Shown here: positions 24,678-34,939 of the stretch, one piece after another
Layout: each line of letters begins with the position of its first letter
How positions within the stretch are numbered: position 1 is the stretch's first letter
Origin: Raffaelea ambrosiae
Lineage: Eukaryota > Ascomycota > Sordariomycetes > Ophiostomatales > Ophiostomataceae
Length of the DNA stretch: 64,000 bases
NCBI GenBank assembly: GCA_002778195.1
Contig: PCDI01000008.1
Location: 427,330 to 491,329, forward strand
Direction of reading: 5' to 3'
Notes under the pieces: generated by a model
What the model was told of the DNA's origin: nothing
Database searches by the model: none
What the model saw: the letters and a program-made list of their open reading frames with translations, nothing else
Made by a program: the position numbers and the translations under genes

Positions 24678-26549
24678 ATGCTGGGCTCATCTGTCGCCGC
24701 CGTGCTGGCGATGGCTCTCGGAGCCGCCGCTAAGACGGTGACCTACGACTGGAACGCGACCTGGGTCGTGGCCAACCCGGACGGCCTCTATGACCGCACC
24801 GTGATCGGCATCAACAACGAGTGGCCTCTGCCCATTGTCGAGGTGGAGAAGGGCGACCGCCTGATTGTCACCCTCCACAACGAGCTCGGTAACAAGAGCA
24901 CCTCCATTCACTGGCACGGCATGTACCAGAACGGCACCAACCACATGGACGGCCCGGCCATGGTGACCCAGTGCCCCGTGGCCCCGGGCTCCAGCATCAC
25001 CTACAACTTCACGGTCGACCAGAACGGCACGTACTGGTACCACTGCCACACCGACTACTGCTACCCTGACGGCTACCGCCAGGCGCTCATCGTCAAGGAC
25101 AAGGACGCCCCGTTCATCAACGACTTCAAGAAGGAGTTCTACATTACCATGTCTGACTGGTACCACACCTTCCTGCAGGACCTGTCGTACCAGTTCATGT
25201 CGCTCTACAACCCCACGGGTGCGGAGCCCATTCCCGACTCGTTCCTCGTCAACGACTCGCAGAACGTCACCATGACCGTGGAGGCCGGCGAGACGTACAT
25301 GCTGCGCCTGATCAACACGGGCGCCTTTGTCGCCCAGTACTTCTACATCCCTGGCTACAACTTCACCATTGTCGAGGTGGACGGCGTCTACGTCGAGCCG
25401 CAGAGTGCGGACACGCTGTACATCACCGTGGCCCAGCGCTACTCCATCCTGGTCACCATCAAGAACGGCACCACGGGCAACATCCCCATGGTGTTTGTGG
25501 CCGATGCCGATCTGCTGGACACGCTGCCGAGCGCCCTGCAGCTCAACCAGAGCAGCTACCTCGTGATTGACAACTCGACCGACCTGGTCCCGGCCACCAT
25601 TGACTACGACACCTGCGACGACCTGGTGCCGTTCGACGACATCAGCCTGGTGCCCACCGACGGCGAGCTGCTGTACCAGAACGCCGACGGCGAGGCCGAC
25701 CACGTCGTCAACCTGACGCTTTACATGGTCAACCTGATGACGGGCGCCAACTACGCCATGTTTGACAACATCACCTACACGCAGCCCAAGGTGCCGTCTC
25801 TGTACACGGCGCTGTCTTCGGGCTCCCTGATCAACGACAGCACCATCTACGGCGAGTACACCCACCCCTTCATTCTGAAGCACAACGAGATCGTCGAGAT
25901 CATCATCAACAATGCGGACTCGGGCACCCATCCCTTCCATCTGCACGGCCACACCTTCCAGGTCATCGACCGCGCCCCCGGGTATGGTGCGGACTTTTAC
26001 GAGTACCTCAACTACAACCCCGTCCCCTACGACGATGCCAACCACACCGCCTTCCCCAAGGTTCCCATGCGCCGCGACACGGCCGTCCTGCCCGCCCAGG
26101 GCTACATGGTGCTGCGCTTCATTGCCGACAACCCGGGCGTGTGGATCTTCCATTGCCACATTGACTGGCATCTGGCGTCGGGTCTGGCCCTCATCTTCGT
26201 CGAGGCCCCGGATCTGATCCCGACCCACGTGTCCATTCCGGATGACCACTACGCTGCCTGCGCCGCCGCGGCGGTGCCGTCGGTCGGCAACGCGGCTGCC
26301 AACTCGGAGAACTTCCTCGACCTGAGCGGCCAGCCCACGCAGCCCAACGTCATCCCCGACGGCTTCACCACCAAGGGTCGCGTGGCCATGGCCTTCTCTG
26401 TCCTGTCTGCTCTTCTGGGCATTGCCTCGCTCGCCATCTACGGCATGGCTGATCTGAAGAACGTCAAGAAGCAGGAGCAGTTCACGCCGCCGAATGGTGG
26501 TGTCACTGGCGAGACTGCCTCGGACGAGGTGGCGGCCAAGTCGGGCTAG
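24678..26549 (+). CDS. FET3: Fet3-type ferroxidase (multicopper oxidase)
   Basis: Single exon, 623 residues starting MLGSSVAAVLAMALG, a signal peptide. The frame opens 36 codons earlier, but that extension is not signal-like. Copper ligands are visible: HWHGM (78-82), WYHCHTD (about 120), HPFHLHGH and FHCHIDWHLASGL, with Leu at the T1 axial position (Cys+10). A C-terminal membrane anchor (VAMAFSVLSALLGIASLAIYGM) is followed by a basic cytosolic tail, the Fet3p topology. It oxidises Fe(II) outside the cell and hands Fe(III) to Ftr1. Yeast Fet3p uses Glu185 for iron; the matching segment here is MSDWYH, so Asp replaces Glu. The WYHCHTDYCYPDG loop carries two Cys not typical of Fet3p. Many N-glycosylation sequons are present. 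Confidence 0.93.
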   Translation: MLGSSVAAVLAMALGAAAKTVTYDWNATWVVANPDGLYDRTVIGINNEWPLPIVEVEKGDRLIVTLHNELGNKSTSIHWHGMYQNGTNHMDGPAMVTQCPVAPGSSITYNFTVDQNGTYWYHCHTDYCYPDGYRQALIVKDKDAPFINDFKKEFYITMSDWYHTFLQDLSYQFMSLYNPTGAEPIPDSFLVNDSQNVTMTVEAGETYMLRLINTGAFVAQYFYIPGYNFTIVEVDGVYVEPQSADTLYITVAQRYSILVTIKNGTTGNIPMVFVADADLLDTLPSALQLNQSSYLVIDNSTDLVPATIDYDTCDDLVPFDDISLVPTDGELLYQNADGEADHVVNLTLYMVNLMTGANYAMFDNITYTQPKVPSLYTALSSGSLINDSTIYGEYTHPFILKHNEIVEIIINNADSGTHPFHLHGHTFQVIDRAPGYGADFYEYLNYNPVPYDDANHTAFPKVPMRRDTAVLPAQGYMVLRFIADNPGVWIFHCHIDWHLASGLALIFVEAPDLIPTHVSIPDDHYAACAAAAVPSVGNAAANSENFLDLSGQPTQPNVIPDGFTTKGRVAMAFSVLSALLGIASLAIYGMADLKNVKKQEQFTPPNGGVTGETASDEVAAKSG

Positions 26550-27310
26550 ATGTGGGAGATGTGAGAAGCAAGGAAAGGAGGACAGAATAAAAAGGGATGG
26601 AAGAGTTGATTTTTTTTTTTTCTGCGCGTGCGTTTCTGATCACCACCCATTTGTCTATTAAGAGGAGAGAGGAAAAGGGAGGATAATTTTTTTCTTTCTT
26701 CTCTTTCTTGTTTTTATTTTTATTATTTTTTTTCTTTTTCATTTTGTGTGTTCTTCCTTTGTTTTGTTGTCTCTGTGTACACCCACTGTTTCTGTTCGAT
26801 TTTGCTCGTCCGCCACTCCCTCGCCCTGGTGTGTGTGTATTTTTGACTGCATGTGCGTCCCTCTGTCATTATTGGCATGGCGAACAACCACCTACTTCCC
26901 CTCACGTCTGAAAAAAAAGACAAAAAAAGAAAAAAAAAAGAAAAGGAAGACCGACACCCCCTCTGCCCCATCATCTACCCCTGTTCTTTGGACATCTTTC
27001 TCATATTTTGTGTGCTGCGGTGGGCTGGTTGTTTTTGCGGGATGTTGTTGCTGTCAAAAGAGAGGGAACGAGGACGTTGTACGTGTTATATACCTATTTT
27101 TATTTGTTTTCACCCCCCCTTCGTATAATCTACGGCAGCAAAGTAATAAAGACCACAGTGACAAGAATGGTCCTCGTCTCCAACCCTAGACATCACAGAA
27201 GGGCGAGCAATACGGCTTCACACAAATGATCATGCCAATGACCAGGCAGCGCGTAGCCGCTGCCACGCAGTTCTCCATGCTACCTACATAGTCCTTAGGT
27301 AGGAGACCAC
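26550..27310. other. Convergent 3' region between FET3 and dioxygenase gene
   Basis: T-rich and A-rich runs typical of fungal 3' UTRs and polyadenylation regions. No gene is supported. Confidence 0.6.
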
Positions 27311-28626
27311 CTAGTACGACTCCACGCCGGCATACCGCAGCAGCTTCTTGGTCAGCTCCGGCTTCTGCAGCGGCTCCGTGCGCACGGTTTCGGCCCGCGG
27401 GTCCTTGGTGCCGTCGTCGTACGTGGCGCCCTCGTTGCTGTAGATCTGGTGCGGCCAGTGCGTGGTGCCCTTCCAGCCCCGGAACATCTTGGCTTTCAGG
27501 GCCAGCGCCTCCGGCTGCGCCATGGCCGCCGGCGTGTACGCCACGTAGATGACCGTCCGCACCGTGTCGCTGGCCGGCGTCGGCTCGCAGCCCATGTGGA
27601 TCGTGCGGCTGTCCCACAGGATCAGGTCGCCGGGCTGCGCGCACACCTTGCGGGGCTGCGCGCCGCGCGCCGCGAACCACTGCATCTGCTCGTGGCTGAA
27701 CGGGAAGTAGTCGTCCTGGTCCCACAGGGCCTTGTCGAGCTGCGTCTCAAAGAACTCGTCCACCAGCTTGTGCGTGCCCGGGTACACCAGCAGCCCGCCG
27801 TCCTCCTCGCCGGCCTCGGACAGGTTCACAATGCCCTGCACGCAGGCGAGCCCCCGCCGCAGCGGGCTCTGGTCCACGTGCTGCCAGGCCGGCGCGGGCC
27901 CGCGGTCTGGCCGGTGCGGCAGCGTCACGTTGAGCGCGTCGAAGCTGACCAGCAGCTGGTCGGTGCCCCACAGCTTCTCAAACTTGTCGACGACGCCGGG
28001 CTCCATGCGGGCGTCCCACATGAACTTTTCGTGCTCGACGCCGTAGCCGCGCAGCAGGTTGTGCGGGCTCTGGGCGGGCAGGTTGGCGCGCGTCCACGTC
28101 GCGCGGTCGTCGAGCCGGAACTGCTCGCTGAACGAGGCCATCCATTTCAGGGCCTGCTGCTGGTAGGCCAGGGCCTTTTCGGGGCTGAGGACACCCGGGA
28201 TGACGACGTAGCCATTGTCCCGGAGGTCATCGCGCCAGTCGTTCCATATCTTGTCTTGTCTAGGGAGAGAGAGTGTGTGTGTGAGTTTGGGAATCCCAAC
28301 TTAGTCGATGTGTTTTTTTTTTTTTTTTTTTTTTTTTTACATTCAGATGCACAGTCATACAACAGAGGGACCCCTTTCAACAAAGCACAAAAGTATAAAA
28401 ACCCTGGAAAATAAGCGGGACAGCAAGAATGGGCTCGACAAAGGGACGAGCGTCGTTGTCGACTTGTCAACGGTGAGTATGCCGTACTCGCACCGATCCA
28501 GAGGCACTGGCTCGGATATGTGCGACAGTCTCTGATGGCAAAGATGAAAGGGGGGGGAGCTGGCCTTTTTTCAACTTACGCCAGGGCCGACTGAGTCGCG
28601 GCGGATAACTGAGCGGTCGTCGTCAT
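27311..28626 (-). CDS. Phytanoyl-CoA dioxygenase (PhyH) family Fe(II)/2-oxoglutarate oxygenase
   Basis: Two exons, complement(27311..28259, 28580..28626), 331 residues. Exon 1 gives MTTTAQLSAATQSALA; its donor is a perfect GTAAGT and the CCCTAG acceptor restores QDKIWNDWRDDLRDNGYVVIPGVLSPE, the family's N-terminal strand. The iron-binding triad is H143-x-D145 (WQHVDQSP) and H237 (TIHMGCEP), with R250 as the likely 2-oxoglutarate anchor (TVRTVIYVAYTP). The 320-nt intron is long for this window and contains a 27-base T run. Family members hydroxylate an unactivated carbon of lipids or secondary metabolites; the substrate cannot be deduced. It converges on FET3. Confidence 0.9.
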
Positions 28627-29349
28627 AGCTCTCGCGGAAATGCTCTTATCTTGGCAAGGTATCAGTGCTGGTAGGATAGCAGTGCCGTGCTAGGTTGAAT
28701 TGAATCTCGCCGGCCAATAGAAAAAGACACAATCAGAAGCTGGCGATCCTGGTGGAACAATGTGCCATGCAACTAACACGCAAGCTCAGCCCAGTACAGG
28801 ACCAGCCGAAAATACCAAAGAGGAAAAAGAAACGAGATAAGAACTGAAAACCCACCGAATGAAGTGTGACTGAGGACACAGTAAAGTGGAATTGGAAAAC
28901 GCCTAGTTCATAAGTGTCTGCTTGCGCTTGGGACCCTTGCTCCTTCAAGCTTCTCCGCCGCCAGGGAAGCCAGGTTTATATGCAGATGTGGGAACAGCCC
29001 CCCTCTCTTGGAAACGCCATGATATCACCTTGGGCCAGACGCAAGTCGCAACGCAGGATAGTGCGGGCCGACTTCCGGGGAGTCCACGCATCTTTGGCAA
29101 ACATTGTTTGGGGATCGTGCCGGCCGAGTGGGCTATGTGCCGAGGTTTACCCGCAATGTTACTAGGATAACGGTTGAAGATACGGGGGATGCTGCTCAGA
29201 GTAGTACCCAGGCCTAGGATGAATGCATATATACCCTCGTAGACTGTGAAGCGGAGGAGCTGTCTGGTGACCCCCGCAGACTCTGCGTTTTCCCAACACG
29301 CCAATCAACAGCATCGCCAAGACGTTTGCAGCCATTCCACATCGTCGCA
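28627..29349. other. Divergent promoter region, dioxygenase / sugar transporter
   Basis: Spacer between two divergently transcribed genes. No coding frame with a recognisable motif. TATA-like TATATA near 29226-29232 lies about 120 bp before the transporter start. Confidence 0.5.
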
Positions 29350-31327
29350 ATGGCGAACTCCAAGAGGATGACTCTCTTGCCGGAGTCGTCCAAGGTATTT
29401 CTGGTCGTCGTGACCTTGACGTCCATCGCCGGCTCGGCCACGCTGGGCTACGACTCGTCCATGATGTAGATATCCTCGGCCCTCTCATATTGTCATCTTC
29501 CCTCGCCCAAGGCAAGCCGTCGCGGCCGCAGGCAGTGAGCGGGTATGCTAACCCGGCCCAGGAACGCCCTCAACATTCTTCCGTCGTACACCGACTACTT
29601 CTATCTGACCACGGCAACGCTGGCTTTGAATACGTGTGCTGTCAGTCTTGGCGGTGCTCTCTCTGGCCCGGTGGGTGGCTACGTTGCCGACTATCTGGGC
29701 CGCCGATGGGCTATTGCCCTGGGTGCCTTCATCACTCTGGTGGCCATCGTGATCCAGACAGCCTCCCAGGCGACGGCCATGTTCGTCGTGGCCCGGATTC
29801 TGATTGGTTTTGGCGTTGGCATCGAGAACACGGCCATTGCGATCTACGTGGGCGAGGTGACGCCGTACAACTACCGCGACTACACAATGGGCTTCTTCAA
29901 CGACTGCTGGTACGTGGGTATGTATCTCCAAAATTGTGTACCCCTCCGTTTCCCCCCTTTCCCAAAGCTTTTCGTGTTTCTGACAACGGCCCCCCCCTTT
30001 TATGCAGGCGCGCTGGTCAGCTCTGGTGTCACCTATGGAACGGCCAAGATGAATTCGACATGGGCGTGGCGTCTGCCATCCGTGCTGCAGTCCATTTTCA
30101 GCATCCTGAATCTGATTCTTCTTCCTTTGGGGCCCGAGTCGCCGCGTTGGCTGGTCTACAAGGAGCGGTACGAAGAGGCCCTGCGCGTGGTGGCGCTGAT
30201 GCATGCCAACGGCGACACAGAGAACCCGCTGGTCCGGGCACAATACCAAGAAATCGTCGACACAATCACGTTTGAGAGGGAGAACAAGCCCAAGGGCGGC
30301 CTCCTGGAGACCATGCGGACTCGCTCGAACCGAAAGCGCATGATGCTGATGCTCTCCATGGAAGTCTTCACGTCCTTTGCCGGGTGGGTTGTTTTTCCCT
30401 TTTGAGGCTCCCTTTAGAAGGACGAACGCTGACGTGGAACACCGGTGTAGAAACACGATTGTCAGCTACTACCTCGGCACCATGCTGGACAATGCCGGCA
30501 TCACAGATACCAACACACAGCTTCAGATCAACATCTACCTGAACCTCTTTTGTTTTGTTGTGGCCATCATCGGCACCGCCATGGCTCCACGAATTCCACG
30601 AAAGGTCCATGGCGCCGTTACCGCAGCCCTCACAATGGCTTTTCTCATCATGGTTGGCGTGATGACCAAATGTACGCCTGCCTTTGTTTCAGTTTTAAAA
30701 ATTTCATCATTTGAATTAGGGGTTTTTTTTTTTCGCGGAGGGCGTCTCCGCAAGCGTGCTAACAGTCGGGCTTGTCCAGATTTTGGCAACGGCGGGAACA
30801 ACTCCGGTATCTACGGCACAGTTGCGTTCATCTTCCTGTTTCAGGGCGCCTACAGCTTCGGCTGGACGCCGCTGGCGTATCTGTACCCCGTGGAGGTGCT
30901 CAACTATGCCATCCGTGGTTCGGGGGTGTCCATCTCGACGTTCCTCTGGAACGCATTCGGGTGAGTGTCATTCTGGTGTCTCTTGTTGTTCACATGTCGT
31001 CTCCCTTTCCCCGGTGGTCGTCCCCCCTTGTGCTGACTATCCAGATTCGTCACCAATTTTGCGTATCCTTTTGCCCTCGACGCCCTCGGCTGGAAGTTCT
31101 ACATGATCAACGGCGCCTTCAACTTCCTGGTGATGCTGTTCATCATCTTCTTTTGGGTGGAAACCCGCGGCAAGACGTTGGAGGAAATCGACGAACTATT
31201 CGATGGTGAAAAGCACTCGCTTGTGCCCAATATCCAGACCATTGCGCGAGGCAAGGTCATCTGTGCCGACGAAGCCAGCGTGCATGACGTTCCAGTGGCA
31301 ACAGTGACCACGGCAGCCAAGAAGTGA
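29350..31327 (+). CDS. MFS sugar transporter (hexose / disaccharide permease type)
   Basis: Six exons, join(29350..29465, 29562..29917, 30008..30383, 30451..30671, 30780..30960, 31045..31327), 510 residues. All phases close exactly: for example GYDSSMM joins NALNILPSYTDYF and FTSFAG joins NTIVSYYLGT. Sugar-porter signatures: DYLGRRWAI after TM2, GPESPRWL at the end of TM6, PVEVLNYAIRGSG after TM10 and ETRGKTLEEIDELF after TM12. It should import a mono- or disaccharide by proton symport at the plasma membrane; the sugar is not determinable. Several introns have clean CTAAC/CTGAC branch points. The third donor is the uncommon GTGGGT, and the fourth intron holds a T run. Confidence 0.93.
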
Positions 31328-32697
31328 AGAGGGCACATCCCGGCCCCGCCTTGGCAGGAACTGTTTCGCATAGCCCACTTTTCGGCTAAATTGCAAGGCA
31401 GCTCCTCTCTCTGAGACACGTGACGGGAACTCATCACTACGCACGTGACATCATGGAGCCACTCTCATGGAGCCACTCTGTAGGCTTAACTGCAATAGAG
31501 TTTTTTGACTACAAAGTTTTGCACCAGAATGGAGAAACTTTTGCTGGCCGAGCGCTATGCGTAGAAACCCATAAAAGGCTTGTTCCATCCCAAACTCGAC
31601 TCGCTGTCGGTTCAACACAAGCAGTTTGCTGACAGCACATGTCTAGATCGAGGGGGGCGACGCCGGCAGCATTCTCCCTAGGCTGTCTCATTGTCTGGCC
31701 GCAGTCTGACGGGTCTCACTGGTCTTACTGTGTTTTATTTTATTTCTTCGGGGTTTCTACATAGTAGGAGCGTCTCGCTTTACGAGCCAGGAAGCGCCAC
31801 CACTGGCTCGTGTTCACTCTCCGCGTTCCTGTTTGTGTGTTTTGCTGCGCCATATTGCAAGGGGTGACCGCCTGGCCAGCCAATGAGGGGATGGAGCGGG
31901 GCTTAGTCAATCGTGTCTGCATTAACAGCTTGCGGTGAACTCGTGCAGGGCCCTTGTTAAACAGCTACATTGATGTGCACGGAAGATGACCTCTAGGCTC
32001 CATCGGGACAACCTTGTTCAAATTCCTGGCGGCAGACCGGGGGGCGCTAATGCAGAAACAGGCAATTGCCAGCCCAGGAATCCCCAGGACCCTCCGTCGT
32101 TCCTGCTTTTTCTGTGGACATACAGTGCTGGAAGGCTCGGTGGCAGCGGTTGGCAGAGTCTAGTGCTGGGCAACCCCTTATTCTGGCTGGATCGCTCTCC
32201 CTTTTTTCGTGCCAAGCTGCCCTTTTCGCGATCCGGATCTCTTCGTTTCCATTCCACCTCTTCTCTCTTTCAACCCACTCCCCACCCCCCGGTCGCATCT
32301 CCCTTCTCTCATCATTCATTTTTCGCTCGTTTGAATCCCGTTTTGCGTACTTTTCCATTTGTTTCATTCAATCTTGTGCTTTTCTTCATCCCCCCTCGAC
32401 CCGTCCATCCCGATCGCAGGCAGACTAAAGAAACCAAGATCAAGGACAGCCAAGAGTTTCAACAATTGGTTTCTCTTTGCTGACGCGTGGGACCGCCAAG
32501 TACCAAGACAAAGCTTGTTCGACGACCAAAGAGTCAAAAGATTCTGCCAAGTCGCCTGGGCACGCCCGGACAGTAGCTGTGCACTCGAATCATTGCAGCC
32601 CTCGACGGCCAGAACGGCATCAAAGCCGTGCAGACGATCCCATCACAGCCTCCCTCCCCGTCATCGCCGACGCGCTGTCGCCTCGTTGCCGGCCATC
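31328..32697. other. Intergenic between sugar transporter and GH76 gene
   Basis: 3' flank of the transporter, then the GH76 promoter and a long CT-rich leader (about 32240-32420). Carries one TTTCTACATAGTAGGA copy (31754-31769), shared exactly with 21061-21076. No gene is supported. Confidence 0.55.
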
Positions 32698-34329
32698 ATG
32701 GCGTCCACACTCGTTAAACTCCTCCTCCTCGGCGCCGCCGCCAAGGTGGCCAATGCCCAAATCGACGTCGACTTGACATCGTCAGGTGCGTTTCCCAGCC
32801 GTTTCGACGAGACATGTAGTCTCGTGTGTATTATCGTGACGACGGCGTGGCAGTGACACTAACACATACTCTCTCTTTCTCTCGCAGACTCCATCAAGAA
32901 GGCCATGGGCACCATCTCCTACAACCTCATGTCGTACTACAAGGGAAACCTGTCCGGTAACACACCCGGTATCTTGCCCGGACCGCCGCCAAACGGCGAC
33001 TACTACTGGTGGGAAGGCGGTGCACTTTGGGGCACCATGGTGGACTACTGGCACTACACCGGCGACACCACATACAACGACCAGACGGAGTACTGTCTGG
33101 TCTTCCAGGCCGGCGCCCCCGAGTACAGCTACATGCCGGCCAACTGGACGGCGTCGCTTGGAAACGACGATCAAGGCTTCTGGGCTATGTCGGCTATGCT
33201 GGCCGCTGAAGTCAACTTCCAGAACCCGCCATCCTCCGACCCGCAGTGGCTCGCACTCGCCCAAGCCGTCTTCAACACGCAGGCTGCCCGCTGGGACACC
33301 CAGTACTGCAACGGCGGTCTGCGCTGGCAGATTCCCTTTGCAAACAACGGCTACGACTACAAGAACAGCATTGCCAACGCTATCTTGTTTAATCTTGGCG
33401 CCCGCCTGGCCCGCTACACCGACAACGCCACGTATGCCGACTGGGCCGACAAGGCGTACAACTGGACGAACGATGTCGGCTACATTGACGAAAACTACAA
33501 CATCTACGATGGCGCCCACGTCGAGGAGAACTGCACCGACATTAACAAGGCCCAGTTCTCGTATGTGGCTGCCAGCTTTATCCAGGGCGCCGGTTTTATG
33601 TACAACTATGTATGTTCTGTGCTAGATTTTCCCGTCGTTGACCCTTGTCCACCCCGTCTTCAATCTCTCTGCGGTGGTCTGCAGCCTGCTCATCTGCTGA
33701 CGTTTTCTCTTCTCTAGACCAACGGCTCCGCTCTCTGGGAAGACCGCATCACGAAACTGACGAACCGCACTCTCGCTTTCTTCTTCCCCGACGGTATCGC
33801 TGTCGAGCCTGCGTGCGAACTTACCGACCACGTCCAGTGCACAGCCGACATGCTTTCGTACAAGGGCTACATGCACCGCTGGCTGGCGCAAACCATTGAG
33901 ATGGCACCGTTCATCAGCAGCACTGTTATGCCGGTGTTGACGACCTCGGCCACCGCCGCCATGAAGAACTGCAACGCTGATGGCACCTGCGGCTTCCGCT
34001 GGACAACATCTACTTATGACGGCGATACTGGTGCTGGCCAGGAAATGAATGCACTGGGTGCTCTTATGAGTGTTCTGCACGGCATGGAGTCGGTCAAGGC
34101 GCCGGTGACGAACAACACTGGTGGTACGAGTGTGGGCAATCCTTCTGCTGGCGGCGACCCCGACGTCGTTGAGGCTTTGGCCCCTATCACAACAGGCGAC
34201 CGCGCCGGCGCCAGCATCCTGACCATTGTCGTCATCGCCGCCTTGGTCTCGATGTTGTGGTGGATGAGCTCTGGCGAGACGGAGGGTTTCCACTTCGGCG
34301 GCCTCAAGGGCAAGTCGATGTCGGGCTAA
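32698..34329 (+). CDS. GH76 mannan endo-1,6-alpha-mannosidase (Dfg5/Dcw1 family)
   Basis: Three exons, join(32698..32785, 32888..33609, 33718..34329), 473 residues. A signal peptide (MASTLVKLLLLGAAAKVANA) precedes DSIKKAMGTISYNLMSYYKG, the conserved start of the GH76 domain. The catalytic Asp pair is D123-D124 in GNDDQGFWAMSAMLAAE. Further family blocks: GGLRWQI, ISNAILFNLGARLA-type helix, DGAHVEENC and CGFRWTTSTYDGDTGAGQEMNALG. Dfg5/Dcw1 proteins transfer GPI-anchored mannoproteins from membrane to cell-wall glucan. The C-terminus has a hydrophobic stretch (ASILTIVVIAALVSMLWW) followed by a roughly 20-residue polar tail, longer than a standard GPI signal, so this copy may be a transmembrane protein. 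Confidence 0.92.
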
Positions 34330-34939
34330 ACAACACGCCATTCCTTGCCCTTGGGGCATAACAAAACGAAAGGAATGTTTAATCTGATTATTGCACATAT
34401 ATTATCTGGGTTCTCGCAAAGAGCCTGAAAACCTTGGACGGTGGAGGCAAGAGTGGAGTTTACGGATTGTACTTTTTGGGATATCTATTTTTTTTTTCTG
34501 CCCTTACCTTTTCATATGCTGTTGTGCCATTTATGTTCTGTTTAATTCAATTCTCACCACTTGAGTGACGCGGCCTCTACACGGAGGGATGCAGCTGAAA
34601 ACACACTTCTTTGTTTATTATTTTTTTTTTCCCCTTGGGGAGGTGTTCACATCGTTTTCGTTACTGCATATACAGATAGGAATGCCATTTTTTTTTTCTT
34701 TGTTCTCTTTGACATACGAGATTTGGGCATCGGTTTTATTAACAAGAACAAAAGAGGGCTGCTGTAATGTCGCAGGAAGAAGCGAAACAAAGGGGTATGT
34801 ACACGCGTCAAAAGTTCCCTAACACATCAGACCACCACGACGACACCTGGACGACACCGTCGCCGCACCACAACCGTATCTCAACCCAACATGACCAATA
34901 ATAAAACCGAGACTTTATTTTTTTTCCTCCCTCGAGTCT
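34330..34939. other. Convergent 3' region between GH76 and rhodopsin-like genes
   Basis: T-rich runs and A-rich signals consistent with two facing 3' UTRs. No gene is supported. Confidence 0.6.

Noticed and set aside
24687..26249. 520-codon frame antisense to FET3
   Set aside because: It lies wholly within a well-supported ferroxidase exon; high third-position GC in the sense gene suppresses stops in this frame and gives a Val/Arg/His-rich nonsense protein without motifs.
27449..28414. 321-codon plus-strand frame antisense to the PhyH-like gene
   Set aside because: Arg/Val/Leu-rich mirror of a GC-rich coding exon; the minus-strand gene carries the iron triad.
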